NCBI GenBank assembly: GCA_018816765.1
Contig: JAHIUX010000063.1
Coordinates: forward strand, 22,360-86,359
DNA: 64,000 nt
Direction of reading: 5' to 3'
Source of the DNA: Bacteroidota bacterium
Lineage (GTDB): Bacteria > Bacteroidota > Bacteroidia > Bacteroidales > F082
Shown here: positions 63,687 through 64,000 of the stretch, in pieces
Layout: each line of letters begins with the position of its first letter
Numbering within the stretch: the stretch's first letter is position 1
Notes under the pieces: generated by a model
What the model was told of the DNA's origin: nothing
Seen by the model: the letters and a program-made list of their open reading frames with translations, nothing else
Databases searched by the model: none
Position numbers and translations under genes: made by a program

Positions 63687-63739
63687 TTTAATTACATTTC
63701 TGTAATTAAATAAAATGTAAAAAGAAATAAGAAATAAAA

Positions 63740-63766
63740 AGAGGTCTAGATTCTCGCTAGACCTCT
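63740..63766 (-). terminator. Hairpin that may terminate the transposase transcript
   Basis: A perfect 10-bp stem AGAGGTCTAG (63740-63749) / CTAGACCTCT (63757-63766). On the minus strand it is followed by a T-rich run, so it reads as a terminator about 110 nt past the transposase stop. It could also be part of the element's end. Confidence 0.5.
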
Positions 63767-63874
63767 TATGGTTGAGATTACATTTCCAATGATCACATTT
63801 CAATTAGCCAAACACAGGTTAATTGATTAATTACATCCAGCTGGGTATGGTCCAGGATAATAATTAGTCGATCC

Positions 63875-64000
63875 TTACCAAGTTAATTTCAGCTTTTGGC
63901 ATGAATGAAGTTGAAGGTTTTCGATGAGCCAAAAAATGAGATTTTTAGACTCTGTTTTTAGTTTTTCCATCATTTTCTTGAAATTCCAACCAGTAGCAGC
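63875..64000 (-). mobile_element. IS5-like transposase, C-terminal fragment cut by window end
   Basis: The minus strand is open from the window edge to a TAA at 63875-63877, giving 41 residues. The segment AATGWNFKKMMEKLK, followed by a hydrophobic stretch (LIFWLIENL), resembles the last residues of IS5-type DDE transposases, where a conserved NFKRM-like motif lies after the catalytic core. The rest of the gene and the element's other end are outside the window. Too short for a firm family assignment; a different small protein cannot be excluded. Confidence 0.55.

Overview
The window is a chromosomal segment of a Bacteroidota bacterium, probably an anaerobic Bacteroidales-like lineage. The evidence is a SusC/SusD pair, two proteins with type IX secretion sorting domains (one type A, one type B), a DUF4271-hemD-rnpA-yidD cluster, a LruC-domain lipoprotein, a single bifunctional Rel/SpoT, and many promoters with the Bacteroidota -7 element TAnnTTTG. 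The genes are tightly packed and mostly housekeeping or metabolic. I found no rRNA, tRNA or CRISPR array. A transposase tail is cut off at the right edge.

Layout. 1-5.3 kb: 3' end of infB, then purA, a Fur-family regulator and rsh on the minus strand. 5.3-13.4 kb: a large type B T9SS cargo protein, gapA, and a 1374-residue protein with a PEP/pyruvate dikinase ATP-binding part and phosphohistidine part but no PEP barrel. 13.4-19.6 kb: a methyltransferase, lepA, and an ECF sigma / membrane protein / DUF2807-barrel gene set. 19.6-22.9 kb: a pta / 3-hydroxyacyl-CoA dehydrogenase homologue / ackA operon. 23-30.4 kb: DUF4271, hemD, rnpA, yidD, S41 protease, O-antigen ligase-like protein, cdd and a ChaN-like protein. 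30.4-36 kb: a cyclic-nucleotide-binding protein with an orphan histidine-kinase dimerisation segment, a DUF479 protein, iorAB and an M23 lipoprotein. 36.3-45.9 kb: LruC lipoprotein, susD-like, susC-like and two small membrane proteins. 45.9-52.2 kb: two histidine ammonia-lyase paralogues around a thioredoxin, then hisS, WbuC and a nitroreductase. 52.5-64 kb: an antiporter, an 8-bp tandem repeat, an operon lptG-like/GT/GT/ettA, a GNAT-like protein, a type A T9SS cargo protein with Asp-boxes, and the IS fragment.

How genes fit together. HutH paralogues, indolepyruvate:ferredoxin oxidoreductase (IorAB) and Pta/AckA would suit an amino-acid-fermenting, acetate-forming lifestyle; this is inference. 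The clearest unexplained regulatory signal is a pair of near-identical promoter-like motifs, TGTAAC-N17-CGTC. One lies just before the ECF sigma gene and the other before the DUF2807-barrel gene, suggesting an autoregulated sigma circuit that controls a surface protein. The second notable item is the dehydrogenase homologue inside the pta-ackA operon: two canonical active-site residues are replaced, which argues for a changed function.

Start codons. Several open frames extend upstream through TTG codons that lie in or before a -7 box. For those genes I moved the start to the first sensible ATG or GTG downstream. Coordinates below use these corrected starts.
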